Below, one piece after another: positions 51,356-60,939 of a stretch of 64,000 nucleotides of DNA. The stretch's first letter is position 1. Every line of letters begins with the position of its first letter. A program made the position numbers and the translations under genes. This DNA is from Clostridium_B lapidicellarium. Lineage in GTDB: Bacteria; Bacillota; Clostridia; Clostridiales; Clostridiaceae. The notes under the pieces are model-generated. The model made no database searches, was not told the origin of the DNA, and was given only the letters and a program-made list of their open reading frames with translations. The DNA lies in contig NZ_JBGFFE010000001.1 of assembly GCF_041224415.1 (NCBI RefSeq), forward strand, positions 186,001 to 250,000, read 5' to 3'.

Positions 51356-51526
51356 TTATATCTGTTTTCCTATTTTTTCTACCAGTTTTTTATAGTATCT
51401 TATAATTTCCTTTATTTCATCTTCCCTATCTGGATCATTTGATATTTTTTCCCTGAGTTCATTTATTCTACTTATGATTAAATTCTGTATATTTTTTATT
51501 TCCTTTGCTTCCAGTTCTATTTTCAT
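51356..51526 (-). CDS. Small charged helical protein, 56 aa
   Basis: A 56-residue frame starting with ATG at 51526 (MKIELEAKEIKNIQNLIISR, ending KLVEKIGKQI), rich in Lys, Glu and Ile and probably one amphipathic helix or coiled coil. AGGAGG lies about 14 bases upstream, rather far but present. It fills the otherwise gene-free 490 bases between the Nudix gene and spo0A, together with the spo0A terminator. I do not recognise it. Confidence 0.5.
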   Translation of the reverse strand: MKIELEAKEIKNIQNLIISRINELREKISNDPDREDEIKEIIRYYKKLVEKIGKQI

Positions 51527-51621
51527 AACTTTTATACAACTCCTCCTGTAAAACTTTCATACATTTACTCTCCTATATACTATTTTACAATATCTTCGTT
51601 GCAGTGTCATAAAAATTCAAA

Positions 51622-51662
51622 TAAAAAAATCTCCATTCACCTATAATTGTGAATGGAGAAAT
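51622..51662 (-). terminator. Terminator after spo0A
   Basis: TCTCCATTCAC/GTGAATGGAGA is a perfect 11-bp stem with an 8-base loop, followed on the minus strand by TTTTTTTA. It lies 95 bases downstream of the spo0A stop. Confidence 0.92.
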
Positions 51663-51756
51663 TTATAAATTTCTACCAATAAATTTATACCTATTTTTTC
51701 TAATTCCCTCTCCAGCATAAAAAGCGAACTGACTGTAAACCTTTGATAACACTTAT

Positions 51757-52572
51757 CTAGCCGACTTTATTTTTGAGCCTCAGTTTGTCAGCTACCATCG
51801 CAATAAACTCTGAGTTGGTGGGCTTTCCTTTATCATTATGTATAGTATAGCCAAATATCTTATTTATAGTTTCCACCTGACCTCTTGACCAAGCAACCTC
51901 GATAGCGTGCCTAATGGCCCTTTCCACCCTGCTGGCAGTCGTATTGTATTTTTTAGCTATGGAAGGATACAGTTCCTTCGTAACTGCCGATAAAAGTTCC
52001 ATGTTATTCACAACCATGGTTATCGCTTCTCTCAAATACATATATCCCTTTATATGTGCAGGAACACCTATTTCATGTATTATGTTGGTTATCTCCTGTT
52101 TCAAATCCGCAGGATCATCCTGAGAAGATTTTAATTCACCGTCTCCTGCAAACGATATGCTCCTTTTAACCTCATCCTTGTTCATTATGGTGTTGTTAAA
52201 CATCTGTCTTATTCTTCTTGTAAGCACATTCATATCAAAAGGTTTTATAACATAATAATCCGCACCCAAAGTTATAGCTCTCTGGGTTATCTTATCCTGT
52301 CCTACGGCAGACAGAACTATTATCCTGGGCATCGGATTTATATTCATAGCATTTAATCTTTCCAAAACCCCTAATCCATCTAAATGAGGCATTATTATAT
52401 CAAGTATTACCAAATCCGGCTTCTTATCTTCAATTAGTTTAAGTGCTTCTAATCCATCTTTGGCAATACCTGTAACTATTATGTCTTTTTGATTTAAAAG
52501 ATAATCATTTAGAATATTACAAAATTCTTTATTATCATCTGCGATAATTACACTTATTTTTGAATCCTCCAT
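51757..52572 (-). CDS. spo0A: Sporulation master regulator Spo0A
   Basis: Spo0A is the phosphorylated response regulator that starts sporulation and, in clostridia, solvent production. The 271-residue protein has an N-terminal receiver (acidic residues at 11-13, phospho-acceptor Asp58 in PDLVILDIIMPHLDG, Lys in YVIKPFD) and the Spo0A-specific DNA-binding domain with the recognition helix SRVERAIRHAIEVAWSRGQ. The GGGGAG site precedes the ATG. The promoter carries both a sigma-H match and a Spo0A box. Confidence 0.98.
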   Translation of the reverse strand: MEDSKISVIIADDNKEFCNILNDYLLNQKDIIVTGIAKDGLEALKLIEDKKPDLVILDIIMPHLDGLGVLERLNAMNINPMPRIIVLSAVGQDKITQRAITLGADYYVIKPFDMNVLTRRIRQMFNNTIMNKDEVKRSISFAGDGELKSSQDDPADLKQEITNIIHEIGVPAHIKGYMYLREAITMVVNNMELLSAVTKELYPSIAKKYNTTASRVERAIRHAIEVAWSRGQVETINKIFGYTIHNDKGKPTNSEFIAMVADKLRLKNKVG

Positions 52573-52622
52573 ATTTTTACTCCCCTTTTCTTAATTAATT
52601 CCCATATCTTAACAAATAATAA

Positions 52623-52649
52623 ATTCGACAAAGGAATTTTAATTCCTTC
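52623..52649 (-). promoter_or_regulatory. Sigma-H promoter of spo0A overlapping a Spo0A box
   Basis: On the minus strand, GAAGGAATT (52649-52641) matches the sigma-H -35 consensus RNAGGAWWW, and GTCGAAT (52629-52623) matches the -10 consensus RNNGAAT, with an 11-base gap. TTTGTCGAA (52632-52624) is a perfect Spo0A box and overlaps the -10. Spo0A should therefore regulate its own promoter. Confidence 0.85.
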
Positions 52650-52684
52650 TTTTTTATATAAAAATTTTTATATTTATGTAGTTA

Positions 52685-52714
52685 TAAAGATAGCATTTTA
52701 AAGTGCTATCTTTA
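52685..52714 (-). terminator. Hairpin between spoIVB and spo0A
   Basis: AAAGATAGCA/TGCTATCTTT is a perfect 10-bp stem with an 8-base loop, 43 bases after the spoIVB stop. Its T tract is short, so termination may be partial. Confidence 0.65.
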
Positions 52715-52756
52715 CAACTACATAACCATTTTAACATATTCCATATAAATTTACTG

Positions 52757-53842
52757 CTATTTTAACAAGATGTTCGCATCCTTCAACATCCAGTCTATAT
52801 AAATGCCGTATCCCACTTCGGGTCTATTTATAAGCACATGGGTAACAGCTCCCACCAATTTATTGTTTTGAATTATAGGACTTCCACTCATACCCTGAAC
52901 TATCCCTCCGGTTTTGTTAAGTAACCTGCTGTCCGTAATTCTTATAACCATACTCTTCGGTCCGGGCAAATCCTGAGATAATAATTTTTCTATTTCTATA
53001 TCATAGTACTCCGGCGTCCTTCCCGATACAGTAGTTAAAATCTTGGCAGGTCCTTCTTTTATCTCATTTCTCAGACCAATTTTAAGCGGCTTGAAGTCTC
53101 CATTTTTAAGTTCCTCATTTCCTCTGCCGAAGATTCCACATTCTGTATTCTTATCTATATCGCCCAATTTAGATTCCTCATTTATAAATATGCCCTTCAA
53201 TTCACCCGGGTTTCCTTTAATTCCCTTTTTAATGGATACTATCGACGAATCAACCACATCTCCTGAGTTTATATTAAGCTTGGTTCCAGTATCAACATCC
53301 ACTATTGGGTGTCCCAGTGCAGCAAACACTCCACTTTTCTCATCATAGAATGTCAAAGTCCCAATTCCAGCAGTAGAATCCCTTATCCAGAGCCCTATTC
53401 TATAACTATTATCTTCCAGCCCATTTACAGCTCTCACAGTCTTTTCAATTTTATTTCCATTTCTCTCTACAATTATTTTTATGTCTTTGCCTTTTGTTCT
53501 ATTTATTTCAGTCTGAGTTTGCTCGGCATTTTTTACAAAAGTATCATTTATTTTAATTATATTATCACCTATTCGTATATCAGCCAGGGCAGCAGGACTT
53601 GTAACCTTTCCCTGGGAAGTTTGTATATCCGAAAGTGCCACCACCAGCACTCCTTTGGTATTCAATTTTATTCCAATGGGTTGGCCACCAGGATATACGG
53701 TAATATCATTGGCTTTAGCTGACTTAAACGTAGTCTTTGTAATACATTTATCTATAGTTTCAACTCTATAATAAGCTGCTAACATTATAAAAAGGATTGG
53801 AATAAATATCCAGTGCAATGTGATTTTGACTTTTTTGCTCAT
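52757..53842 (-). CDS. spoIVB: SpoIVB serine peptidase
   Basis: SpoIVB is the forespore-secreted S55 peptidase that triggers pro-sigma-K processing in Bacillus. The 361-residue protein has an N-terminal membrane anchor (LHWIFIPILFIMLAAYY), a PDZ domain (around residues 85-140) and a peptidase domain with His in FAALGHPIVD and Ser in VQGMSGSPIIQ. An AGGAGG site precedes the start. It is followed by spo0A, the usual order. Confidence 0.96.
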   Translation of the reverse strand: MSKKVKITLHWIFIPILFIMLAAYYRVETIDKCITKTTFKSAKANDITVYPGGQPIGIKLNTKGVLVVALSDIQTSQGKVTSPAALADIRIGDNIIKINDTFVKNAEQTQTEINRTKGKDIKIIVERNGNKIEKTVRAVNGLEDNSYRIGLWIRDSTAGIGTLTFYDEKSGVFAALGHPIVDVDTGTKLNINSGDVVDSSIVSIKKGIKGNPGELKGIFINEESKLGDIDKNTECGIFGRGNEELKNGDFKPLKIGLRNEIKEGPAKILTTVSGRTPEYYDIEIEKLLSQDLPGPKSMVIRITDSRLLNKTGGIVQGMSGSPIIQNNKLVGAVTHVLINRPEVGYGIYIDWMLKDANILLK

Positions 53843-53962
53843 GCTTTTACCTCCTGTCTTACACTGCTTTTCCTAGGATTAAGTTGCCCTTTTAAATATG
53901 TTATTATGCTATTATATAGTTGTCTCTAAAGTCAATGTATTGTTTTTAGATATAAATTTATA

Positions 53963-53993
53963 CAAAAAGTTAAAAGTCACCTCAAGGCAACTT
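53963..53993 (-). terminator. Terminator after recN
   Basis: AAGTTGCC/GGTGACTT forms an 8-bp stem with a TTGA tetraloop and two G-U pairs on the minus strand, followed by TTAACTTTTTG, directly after the recN stop. Confidence 0.75.
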
Positions 53994-54001
53994 CCAAAAT
54001 T

Positions 54002-55696
54002 TTATTTTGCAATTTTTATTTGATCGGCCATTTCAACAAGTTCTTTGGCATGCTCCAAAGTGAGCTGTGTAACTTTACAGCCTCCTATCATTCTGGCTAT
54101 TTCGTACTGTTTTTCCCTTTTATTCATTCTTTTAACTTCAGTATAGGTTTTATTTTTGATAACTTTTTTTGAAACCCAATAATGAGTATCGGACATGGAT
54201 GCAATTTGCGGCAGATGTGTCACACAAAAAACCTGATGTTTCCTGGATATATTATACATTTTTTCAGCTACACGCTGTGCTATTCTCCCGCTTATTCCCG
54301 TATCTATCTCGTCAAATATTATGGATGGGATATGATCCTTATCCACAAATACGGTCTTTAATGCCAGCATTATTCTGGAAAGTTCACCTCCTGATACAAT
54401 CTTTTGAAGAGGTTTAAGCGGCTCGCCTGGATTTGTCGATATATAAAAAATGACCTTATCCATGCCTTTTAAATTGAATTTTGGCTCCAAATTAACTTGT
54501 ACTTTGAATACACTCTTTTCAAGTCCTACAAAATTAAGTTCTTTTTTGATGCTCTTTTCCAAATTTAAAGCTACCTTACATCGGCATTTATGCAGCTGTT
54601 TTCCCTTTGATTTCATCTTATCTTCCAATTTTATTTTTTCCGAATTCAATTTTTCTATTACTTTAGATGCATTTTTCATTTCATCATACTGTTTTTCTAT
54701 CTTGTTCCTGTAATTCAATATATCCTCTATACTACTTCCATATTTTTTTTTTAGGCCGTTTATCTTGTATATTCTGCTATTTATAGCTTCCAGCTCTGAC
54801 GGATCATAGGAAAAATCATCCTTCATTTCTCTCATATCCTCTATACATCCTTCTATACTATAGTAACTGTCCTTAAGAGAACCGGAAATATTTTTCACCT
54901 TGGGAACAATGTCCTCTATGGAAGCCAGCTGTTTTATGACTACACCTAAATTGTCATATATGGAACTTCTGTCCCTTTCGCCGCTGTATAGATCTTCATA
55001 ACAGCCGTTTATTGTATTATTTATTTTTTCAGAATTTGAAAGAATTTTAAATCTCTCATTTAATTTTTCCTCTTCGCCTTGTTTCAAATCGGCAGAATCA
55101 ATTTCATTTATCTGATATTTCAAAAAATCAATAAGTTTTTCCCTGTCTTCACTTTTACCTGAAATATCAGATATTTTACTTTTCAGACGAGCCAGTTCAG
55201 CATAATCCCTTTCATACTCCGCCAATATATTTTCTATGGAATCTTCTCCATAACAATCCAGATAGTGTATGTGATTTTCTTCCGAAAGAAGATTCTGATT
55301 ATCATGCTGTCCATGTATATCCAGCAGCGTGGCACTTATATGCCTTAAATTAGCCATCAATACAGATCTTCCATTTACTTTTGCCACAGTCCTCCCGGAT
55401 TGAAAAGATTCCCTGCTTATTATAATCATATTTTCATCGGATTCAATTTCCTCTTCTTTCAAGACTTCGAGGGTTTTAGAGTTTTCCACAGTAAAAACTG
55501 CCTCGACAAATGTCTTCTTTTCTCCGGTCCTTATCAAATCCCTGTTGAATTTTCCCCCCAGCACGTAATTTATTGCGTCGATAAGTATGGATTTACCAGC
55601 TCCTGTTTCTCCAGAAAGTACATTGAACCCTGCTTCAAAAGATATACTCAATTTTTCTATAAGTGCAAAATTTTTTATGTTTAATTGGAGTAACAT
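54002..55696 (-). CDS. recN: DNA repair protein RecN
   Basis: RecN is an SMC-like ATPase recruited to double-strand breaks. The 564-residue protein has the Walker A GETGAGKSILIDAINYVLGG at the N-terminus, long coiled-coil arms, the signature IVSGGELSRIMLALKTVF and the Walker B PSIIFDEIDTGISGRIA, then CVTHLPQIA. It lies between argR and spoIVB. Confidence 0.97.
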   Translation of the reverse strand: MLLQLNIKNFALIEKLSISFEAGFNVLSGETGAGKSILIDAINYVLGGKFNRDLIRTGEKKTFVEAVFTVENSKTLEVLKEEEIESDENMIIISRESFQSGRTVAKVNGRSVLMANLRHISATLLDIHGQHDNQNLLSEENHIHYLDCYGEDSIENILAEYERDYAELARLKSKISDISGKSEDREKLIDFLKYQINEIDSADLKQGEEEKLNERFKILSNSEKINNTINGCYEDLYSGERDRSSIYDNLGVVIKQLASIEDIVPKVKNISGSLKDSYYSIEGCIEDMREMKDDFSYDPSELEAINSRIYKINGLKKKYGSSIEDILNYRNKIEKQYDEMKNASKVIEKLNSEKIKLEDKMKSKGKQLHKCRCKVALNLEKSIKKELNFVGLEKSVFKVQVNLEPKFNLKGMDKVIFYISTNPGEPLKPLQKIVSGGELSRIMLALKTVFVDKDHIPSIIFDEIDTGISGRIAQRVAEKMYNISRKHQVFCVTHLPQIASMSDTHYWVSKKVIKNKTYTEVKRMNKREKQYEIARMIGGCKVTQLTLEHAKELVEMADQIKIAK

Positions 55697-55707
55697 GAGC
55701 GACCCTC

Positions 55708-56160
55708 CTATCCAGAAATCATTTTTTTCATTCTCTGAGTTATATTCTGAGCTTTTTCATCGTCCCTTGCCATGACAAATATTGTATTGTCTCCGGCAAG
55801 AGTTCCCGCTATTCCAAAAAAATTCAGCGAGTCAATCGCTTCCGCCGCTGCCGGTGCGGAGCCCGAAAGAGTCTTTACTATTACAAAATTATTTACATTC
55901 TCGACACCTGTAACTGTCTGTGAAAATATATTGATAAGTTTATTTGACAGAACATTTTCCGTATGTGATATGGTAGCATATTTATATCTTCCAGTATCGG
56001 ACAATACTTTTATAAGCTTCAGCTCTTTTATATCTCTTGAAACAGTCGCCTGTGTCACATTCATTCCACTTTTTCTGAGTTGTTCTGCCAATTCCTCCTG
56101 GGTCTCAATGTCGTTTGAATTGATAATTTCCAATATTTTAGCATGCCTAGTTACCTTCAT
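55708..56160 (-). CDS. argR: Arginine repressor ArgR
   Basis: ArgR is a hexameric arginine-sensing repressor of arginine synthesis. The N-terminal winged helix spans RHAKILEIINSNDIETQEEL and the ATVSRDIKELKLIK recognition region; the C-terminal oligomerisation and arginine-binding part has GSAPAAAEAID and GTLAGDNTIFVM. The start ATG at 56160 overlaps the nadK gene by 14 bases with GAAGGTG upstream; an ATG five codons earlier is possible. The position before recN is conserved. Confidence 0.95.
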   Translation of the reverse strand: MKVTRHAKILEIINSNDIETQEELAEQLRKSGMNVTQATVSRDIKELKLIKVLSDTGRYKYATISHTENVLSNKLINIFSQTVTGVENVNNFVIVKTLSGSAPAAAEAIDSLNFFGIAGTLAGDNTIFVMARDDEKAQNITQRMKKMISG

Positions 56161-57010
56161 ATATTTCACCTTCATATCCCTTTACCTTAAATGTAATTTT
56201 TTCTTTAAGTGTATTAAAATAGTTATTATTACTAAATTTAATAAGTCTTCTCTTGTTTTCAGATCTGCTTATTTTCAATGGATTTAATCCATTTATCTTT
56301 ATACACAGCTGGCCGTCTACAGACAAATATACATCTTCAAATTCTTTCCGGGATGTTATACTTATAAGTGAACTGCTGTCAAGTATTATACTTCTCGCGG
56401 TTAATCCCTGGGAATACATAGGTGTAAGACACAGGACATTTAAAGAAGGATGTATTATAGGTCCCCCTGCAGATAAATTATAGCCAGTGGAGCCCGTGGA
56501 TGTACACACGATAATTCCATCTCCTCTAAAGGTATTGTAAAAGGTATTGTTTATATAAATGTCATATCTCTGTATTCTAGAATTGACTTTTCTGCACAGT
56601 ACTACATCATTTAAGCCGTCATACTTTCTGATTTTATTGCCGTCGTCATAACTGCATTGGAGCATATCTCTTTCCTCCACTGTATATTCCCCCGCAAACA
56701 GCCTCTCCAGGGCTGTTTTGACATTACTTATCTCCACCTGGGCCAAAAATCCCAAATGTCCTATGTTAACCCCGAGTATAGGCGTCTTTGATCTGAGAAC
56801 ATTTTTGGAGGTATTAAGTATAGTGCCATCTCCACCCAATACTATAATTATATCCAATGTATCGCTTTCATTTTCATCCAATCCCACACAATCCCTATAT
56901 ACCTTTATATTTACATTTTTGTCTATACTGTGTATATCTTCTATTATAAAATTCAGCATTTTTTCATTCAAGTCTTTTGTTGTATTTACATTAATACCTA
57001 TATTTTTCAT
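56147..57010 (-). CDS. nadK: NAD kinase
   Basis: NAD kinase phosphorylates NAD to NADP. The 287-residue protein has the GGDGT motif in IIVLGGDGTILN, GVNIGHLGFLAQVE, and the STGSTGYNLSAGGPI binding loop. Its start overlaps the tlyA stop by four bases. The chain tlyA-nadK-argR-recN is the conserved Firmicutes order. Confidence 0.97.
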   Translation of the reverse strand: MKNIGINVNTTKDLNEKMLNFIIEDIHSIDKNVNIKVYRDCVGLDENESDTLDIIIVLGGDGTILNTSKNVLRSKTPILGVNIGHLGFLAQVEISNVKTALERLFAGEYTVEERDMLQCSYDDGNKIRKYDGLNDVVLCRKVNSRIQRYDIYINNTFYNTFRGDGIIVCTSTGSTGYNLSAGGPIIHPSLNVLCLTPMYSQGLTARSIILDSSSLISITSRKEFEDVYLSVDGQLCIKINGLNPLKISRSENKRRLIKFSNNNYFNTLKEKITFKVKGYEGEIYEGN

Positions 57011-57831
57011 ATTTCCTCCCCATTGAGCTCACCATGTGATGCCTTTACCACTTCAACTATATCTTCATTTTTGAATACTTCATTAAAATCCCTTTTCTTG
57101 GTAAAATATATGAGATATTCTATATTTCCCTTGGGGCCTTTTATGGGAGAATAATCCAATGAAATTACTTTTAAGCCACTTTCTTTCAAAAATCCTACAA
57201 TATCTTCTATAACTTCTATATGTGTGGATTCTTTCCTGACTACACCTTTTTTCCCCACTTTTTCTCTTCCTGCTTCAAACTGCGGTTTTATAAGTGCCAT
57301 TATGCTGCCCTCATCTTTCAGCAAACCTGCAACCACCGGTATAACCTTCGTAAGTGATATAAAAGAAACATCTATACTGGCAAAATCTCCGTATTCTCCT
57401 ATATCAGCCGGAGTCACATACCTTATATTGGTTCTCTCCATGCAAACTACCCTTTTGTCTATTCTGAGCTTCCATGCAAATTGCCCGTATCCCACATCTA
57501 TGGAGAAAACTTTTTTTGCTCCATTTTTGAGCATGCAATCAGTAAACCCGCCGGTAGATGCTCCTATATCCAAGCACACTTTATCCTTTAAATTTATACC
57601 AAATTTTCCCACAGCCTTTTGTAATTTCAACCCTCCGCGGCTTACAAAAGGAAGTTTTTTCCCTTTGAACTCCAGTTTTGAATTTTCTTTTACTTTATGG
57701 CCGCACTTATCCACTCTCTCTCCATTTACAAATATCTCTCCGGCCATAATACTGGCCCTGGCTCTCTCTCTGGAAGGGAATACTCCTTTATTCACAAGAA
57801 GTACATCCAACCTTTCTTTTGATTCTGACAT
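57007..57831 (-). CDS. tlyA: TlyA family rRNA 2'-O-methyltransferase
   Basis: A 274-residue protein with an N-terminal S4 RNA-binding domain (DVLLVNKGVFPSRERARASI) and an FtsJ-type methyltransferase with the SAM motif CLDIGASTGGFTDCML and SIDVGYGQFAWKL. Mycobacterial TlyA methylates 16S and 23S rRNA; a haemolysin label is a misnomer of older databases. It follows dxs. Confidence 0.94.
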   Translation of the reverse strand: MSESKERLDVLLVNKGVFPSRERARASIMAGEIFVNGERVDKCGHKVKENSKLEFKGKKLPFVSRGGLKLQKAVGKFGINLKDKVCLDIGASTGGFTDCMLKNGAKKVFSIDVGYGQFAWKLRIDKRVVCMERTNIRYVTPADIGEYGDFASIDVSFISLTKVIPVVAGLLKDEGSIMALIKPQFEAGREKVGKKGVVRKESTHIEVIEDIVGFLKESGLKVISLDYSPIKGPKGNIEYLIYFTKKRDFNEVFKNEDIVEVVKASHGELNGEEI

Positions 57832-57850
57832 ATCAAACTACCTCACACTT

Positions 57851-59725
57851 TTAAAATATATGGCTCAATGCTGCAGTTCTAAGCACTGTATTTTCAATTC
57901 CCTTTGAATCCAGCCCATATAATTTATATAAAATATCAACCTTGCCCTGCTGTACAAATTCATCTGAAAATCCCAGATTTATAACTTTAGTTTCACCACC
58001 TAAGGTATTTACATATTCTAAAATATAGGAACCCAATCCTCCTCTTACCACATTGTCCTCAATCGTTATAATAGTAGTTCCCTCTCTTATCAACTCATCA
58101 AGCATAACTTTGTCTATAGGTTTTGCGAAACAGGCACTTATGATTTTGACATCTATGCCCCTGTTTTTAAGCCTATGTGCCGCCAGAACTGCATGCTGTA
58201 CCATTTTGCCCTGGGCTACCAATGCTATTTTACCTTTATTGGATATACATTCCCATTTCCCCATATTAAATTTTTTTAACGGCTTGAGTGGTATATCATC
58301 GCCGCCCCTTGGATACCTTATAGCTACGGGTGAATTTTGTTTTAACGCCCAATCCAGCATATAGGGCAGCTCATCAATACACTTGGGTGACATGACAGTC
58401 ATATTCGGCATTTCAGTCAAATACGACAAGTCAAATACTCCCTGGTGAGTTTCACCGTCTTCCCCCACAACACCAGCTCTATCCACTGCAAAAATCACGG
58501 GAAGTTTCTGCATGCACACATCGTGCAGGAGCTGATCATAAGCTCTCTGCAAAAAAGTAGAGTAAACTGCAAAAACAGGTCTCAGACCTGAACTGGCCAT
58601 TCCTGCAGCAAGTGTGACCGCATGTTGTTCTGCAATACCGACATCAAAAAACCTCTCTGGAAATTTTTTTGCAAAACTATTAAGACCTGTACCATCTCTC
58701 ATTGCAGCAGTTATAGCCACTATGTTTTTATTTTTCTCCGCAAGGCTTGTCATTTTAATGCCAAAAGTTTTAGAGTAGGTATTGGCTGAGGCATTTAACA
58801 GCTCTCCGTTTCCACAATTAAATGGTCCTATTCCATGAAATTTTCCAGGATTCTTCTCTGCAAATTCATATCCCTTGCCTTTTTTGGTTATAATGTGTAT
58901 AATTACCGGATTATTTAACTTTTTAGCCGAATTGAGGACCTCCGTAAGTTCCTTTATATTATGTCCATCTATAGGACCCAGATATTTTATTCCCATATCT
59001 TCAAAAAACATACCAGGGACAACCATCTGTTTTATTCCATTTTTTATCTTTTCAAGATGTTTTGCCATTCCTTCCCCGATATTAGGTATTTTTTTTAATT
59101 TGTCTTCTACTTCCTTTTTGAATTTATTATATTTTGGAGCTATCCTTATCTTGTTTAAGTACTTAGACACTCCTCCCACATTTTTCCCTATCGACATCTG
59201 ATTGTCATTTAATATTATTATAAGTTTCGTTTTCCTGTATCCAACGTCATTCAAGGCTTCGAGTGCCATTCCTCCAGTTAGGGCACCGTCTCCTATAACC
59301 GCAACTACATTGTAATTTTTATGCTGCAGATCTCTTGCCCTCGCCATGCCAAGGGCTGCAGAAATAGAAGTACTGCTGTGTCCGGTTTCAAAAAAATCAT
59401 ATTTGCTCTCACACCTTTTGGGAAAACCGCTTATTCCACCAAACTGCCTCAGAGTATCAAATTTATCCTTTCTTCCTGTCAAAATTTTGTGCACATACGA
59501 TTGATGACCTACGTCCCATATGAGTTTATCGCGATCCAGATCAAATACGGTAAATAAACTTAAAGTAAGTTCCACGATTCCCAAATTGGACGCCAGATGC
59601 CCCCCTGTTTTGGACACTCTGTCAATTAAAAATCTTCTGATTTCCAAAGCAAACTGTTTTTTTTGCATAAGAGACATTTTTTTCACATCATTTATATCTT
59701 TGTATCTATCCAGCAAACTAAGCAT
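57851..59725 (-). CDS. dxs: 1-deoxy-D-xylulose-5-phosphate synthase
   Basis: Dxs makes DXP from pyruvate and glyceraldehyde 3-phosphate with thiamine diphosphate, the entry step of the MEP isoprenoid pathway. The 624-residue protein has GHLASNLGIVELTLSLFTVF, the ThDP motif GDGALTGGMALEALND...LNDNQMSI, and RAYDQLLHDVCMQKLPV and FAVDRAGVVGEDGETHQGVF. ispA precedes it and together they feed isoprenoid and undecaprenyl synthesis. Confidence 0.97.
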   Translation of the reverse strand: MLSLLDRYKDINDVKKMSLMQKKQFALEIRRFLIDRVSKTGGHLASNLGIVELTLSLFTVFDLDRDKLIWDVGHQSYVHKILTGRKDKFDTLRQFGGISGFPKRCESKYDFFETGHSSTSISAALGMARARDLQHKNYNVVAVIGDGALTGGMALEALNDVGYRKTKLIIILNDNQMSIGKNVGGVSKYLNKIRIAPKYNKFKKEVEDKLKKIPNIGEGMAKHLEKIKNGIKQMVVPGMFFEDMGIKYLGPIDGHNIKELTEVLNSAKKLNNPVIIHIITKKGKGYEFAEKNPGKFHGIGPFNCGNGELLNASANTYSKTFGIKMTSLAEKNKNIVAITAAMRDGTGLNSFAKKFPERFFDVGIAEQHAVTLAAGMASSGLRPVFAVYSTFLQRAYDQLLHDVCMQKLPVIFAVDRAGVVGEDGETHQGVFDLSYLTEMPNMTVMSPKCIDELPYMLDWALKQNSPVAIRYPRGGDDIPLKPLKKFNMGKWECISNKGKIALVAQGKMVQHAVLAAHRLKNRGIDVKIISACFAKPIDKVMLDELIREGTTIITIEDNVVRGGLGSYILEYVNTLGGETKVINLGFSDEFVQQGKVDILYKLYGLDSKGIENTVLRTAALSHIF

Positions 59726-59776
59726 TTTTCATCTATCCTTTTTTATACTGTATCATAAATATTTTATGAAGCAAAA

Positions 59777-60661
59777 TTATTTTTCTCTATTCAATAAAAA
59801 TAAAGTTAAATTCTCCAAATGCGATGTATCTCTTTTAAGTCCTTTTAACACATCCATGCATTCACCCGTAATCAAACTGCACATTTCCCTGCATTTGTCC
59901 AATCCATAGGCAGTTATGAAAGTGGTTTTGTTGTTATTCAAATCACTATTTGCCGTCTTGCCTAAAACAGCAGTATCTCCCGTCACATCTAATATATCAT
60001 CCTTTATCTGAAAGGCCAATCCCAACTTTCGTCCATAATAATCCAATTTTTTTATTTCCTGTTCAGCGGCGGAAGCGTGAACTGCCGCTGAAATTATAGA
60101 GCCCTTTATAAGAGCTCCGGTTTTTTTGCTGTGCATGTAATAAAGCTGATCTCTGGATATTCTGGTATTCTCACTCAATATATCCACAGTCTGTCCGCCT
60201 ACCATTCCTTCCGCTCCCGTGCTTTCAGAAATAATGCTGCAGGCTCTTAATGCATTCTGTCCTTTTCCAATACAGTGCCTGAACATCAAATTCATAGCTT
60301 CATTCAGGAGCCCGTCACCGGCCAAGAGGGCAATGGCCCCGCCAAACACTTTATGGTTTGTAGGTTTGCCCCTCCTGAGATCATCGTTATCCATAGCCGG
60401 GAGATCGTCGTGGATAAGAGAATAAGTATGTATCATCTCTATAGATGCTGCCACATCAATCACTTCTCTGTAATTGTCTTTATAGAGCATATAGGTTAAA
60501 AGGAATAATATAGGCCTTATTCTCTTGCCCCCTGCATTCAAACTGTATGCCATGGCTTCATATACCCTTTTATTATAGGAACCCTTTCCCTTCATATAGT
60601 CTTTTAAATATTCATCCAATTCACACTTTAGTTTTTCAACCAAGCCGTCATTAATTTTCAT
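59777..60661 (-). CDS. ispA: Polyprenyl (farnesyl-type) diphosphate synthase
   Basis: A 294-residue trans-prenyltransferase that builds geranyl/farnesyl diphosphate. The first Asp-rich motif is HDDLPAMDNDDLRRGKPTNH and the second is FQIKDDILDVTGD. GGKRIRPILFLLTY matches the substrate-binding region. The aspartates of both motifs are intact. It lies between xseB and dxs in the conserved order xseA-xseB-ispA-dxs-tlyA. Confidence 0.95.
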   Translation of the reverse strand: MKINDGLVEKLKCELDEYLKDYMKGKGSYNKRVYEAMAYSLNAGGKRIRPILFLLTYMLYKDNYREVIDVAASIEMIHTYSLIHDDLPAMDNDDLRRGKPTNHKVFGGAIALLAGDGLLNEAMNLMFRHCIGKGQNALRACSIISESTGAEGMVGGQTVDILSENTRISRDQLYYMHSKKTGALIKGSIISAAVHASAAEQEIKKLDYYGRKLGLAFQIKDDILDVTGDTAVLGKTANSDLNNNKTTFITAYGLDKCREMCSLITGECMDVLKGLKRDTSHLENLTLFLLNREK

Positions 60662-60685
60662 CGTAAACTCTCTCCATTTCCATTG

Positions 60686-60925
60686 CTATTTATTATCTTC
60701 CGTTTCACCGTCTTTTTCCTGAAAATCTTTTTCCCCTTCTTCTGTGAGGATCTTTATCCTGCCCTCCGCTCTATTCAACATCTTATATAATTTTCCACAG
60801 AGTTTTATTCCATCCTCGTAATTTTTCAAGCTTTCTTCCAGGGATAATCCACCTGCATCCATTGAATTCACTATTTTCTCCAGTTCTGACATAACACTTT
60901 CATAACTTTCCTTTCTCCTAGGCAT
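60686..60925 (-). CDS. xseB: Exodeoxyribonuclease VII small subunit
   Basis: XseB binds XseA and is needed for exonuclease VII activity. The 79-residue helical protein has SYESVMSELEKIVNSMDAGG followed by LSLEESLKNYEDGIKLCGKL, the family signature. It is the typical size and lies 14 bases after xseA. Confidence 0.96.
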   Translation of the reverse strand: MPRRKESYESVMSELEKIVNSMDAGGLSLEESLKNYEDGIKLCGKLYKMLNRAEGRIKILTEEGEKDFQEKDGETEDNK

Positions 60926-60939
60926 AATTATCCTCCCTC

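Noticed and set aside
57007..57831. Haemolysin toxin
   Set aside because: TlyA proteins are often labelled haemolysins, but the S4 and FtsJ-type SAM-binding domains show an rRNA methyltransferase.
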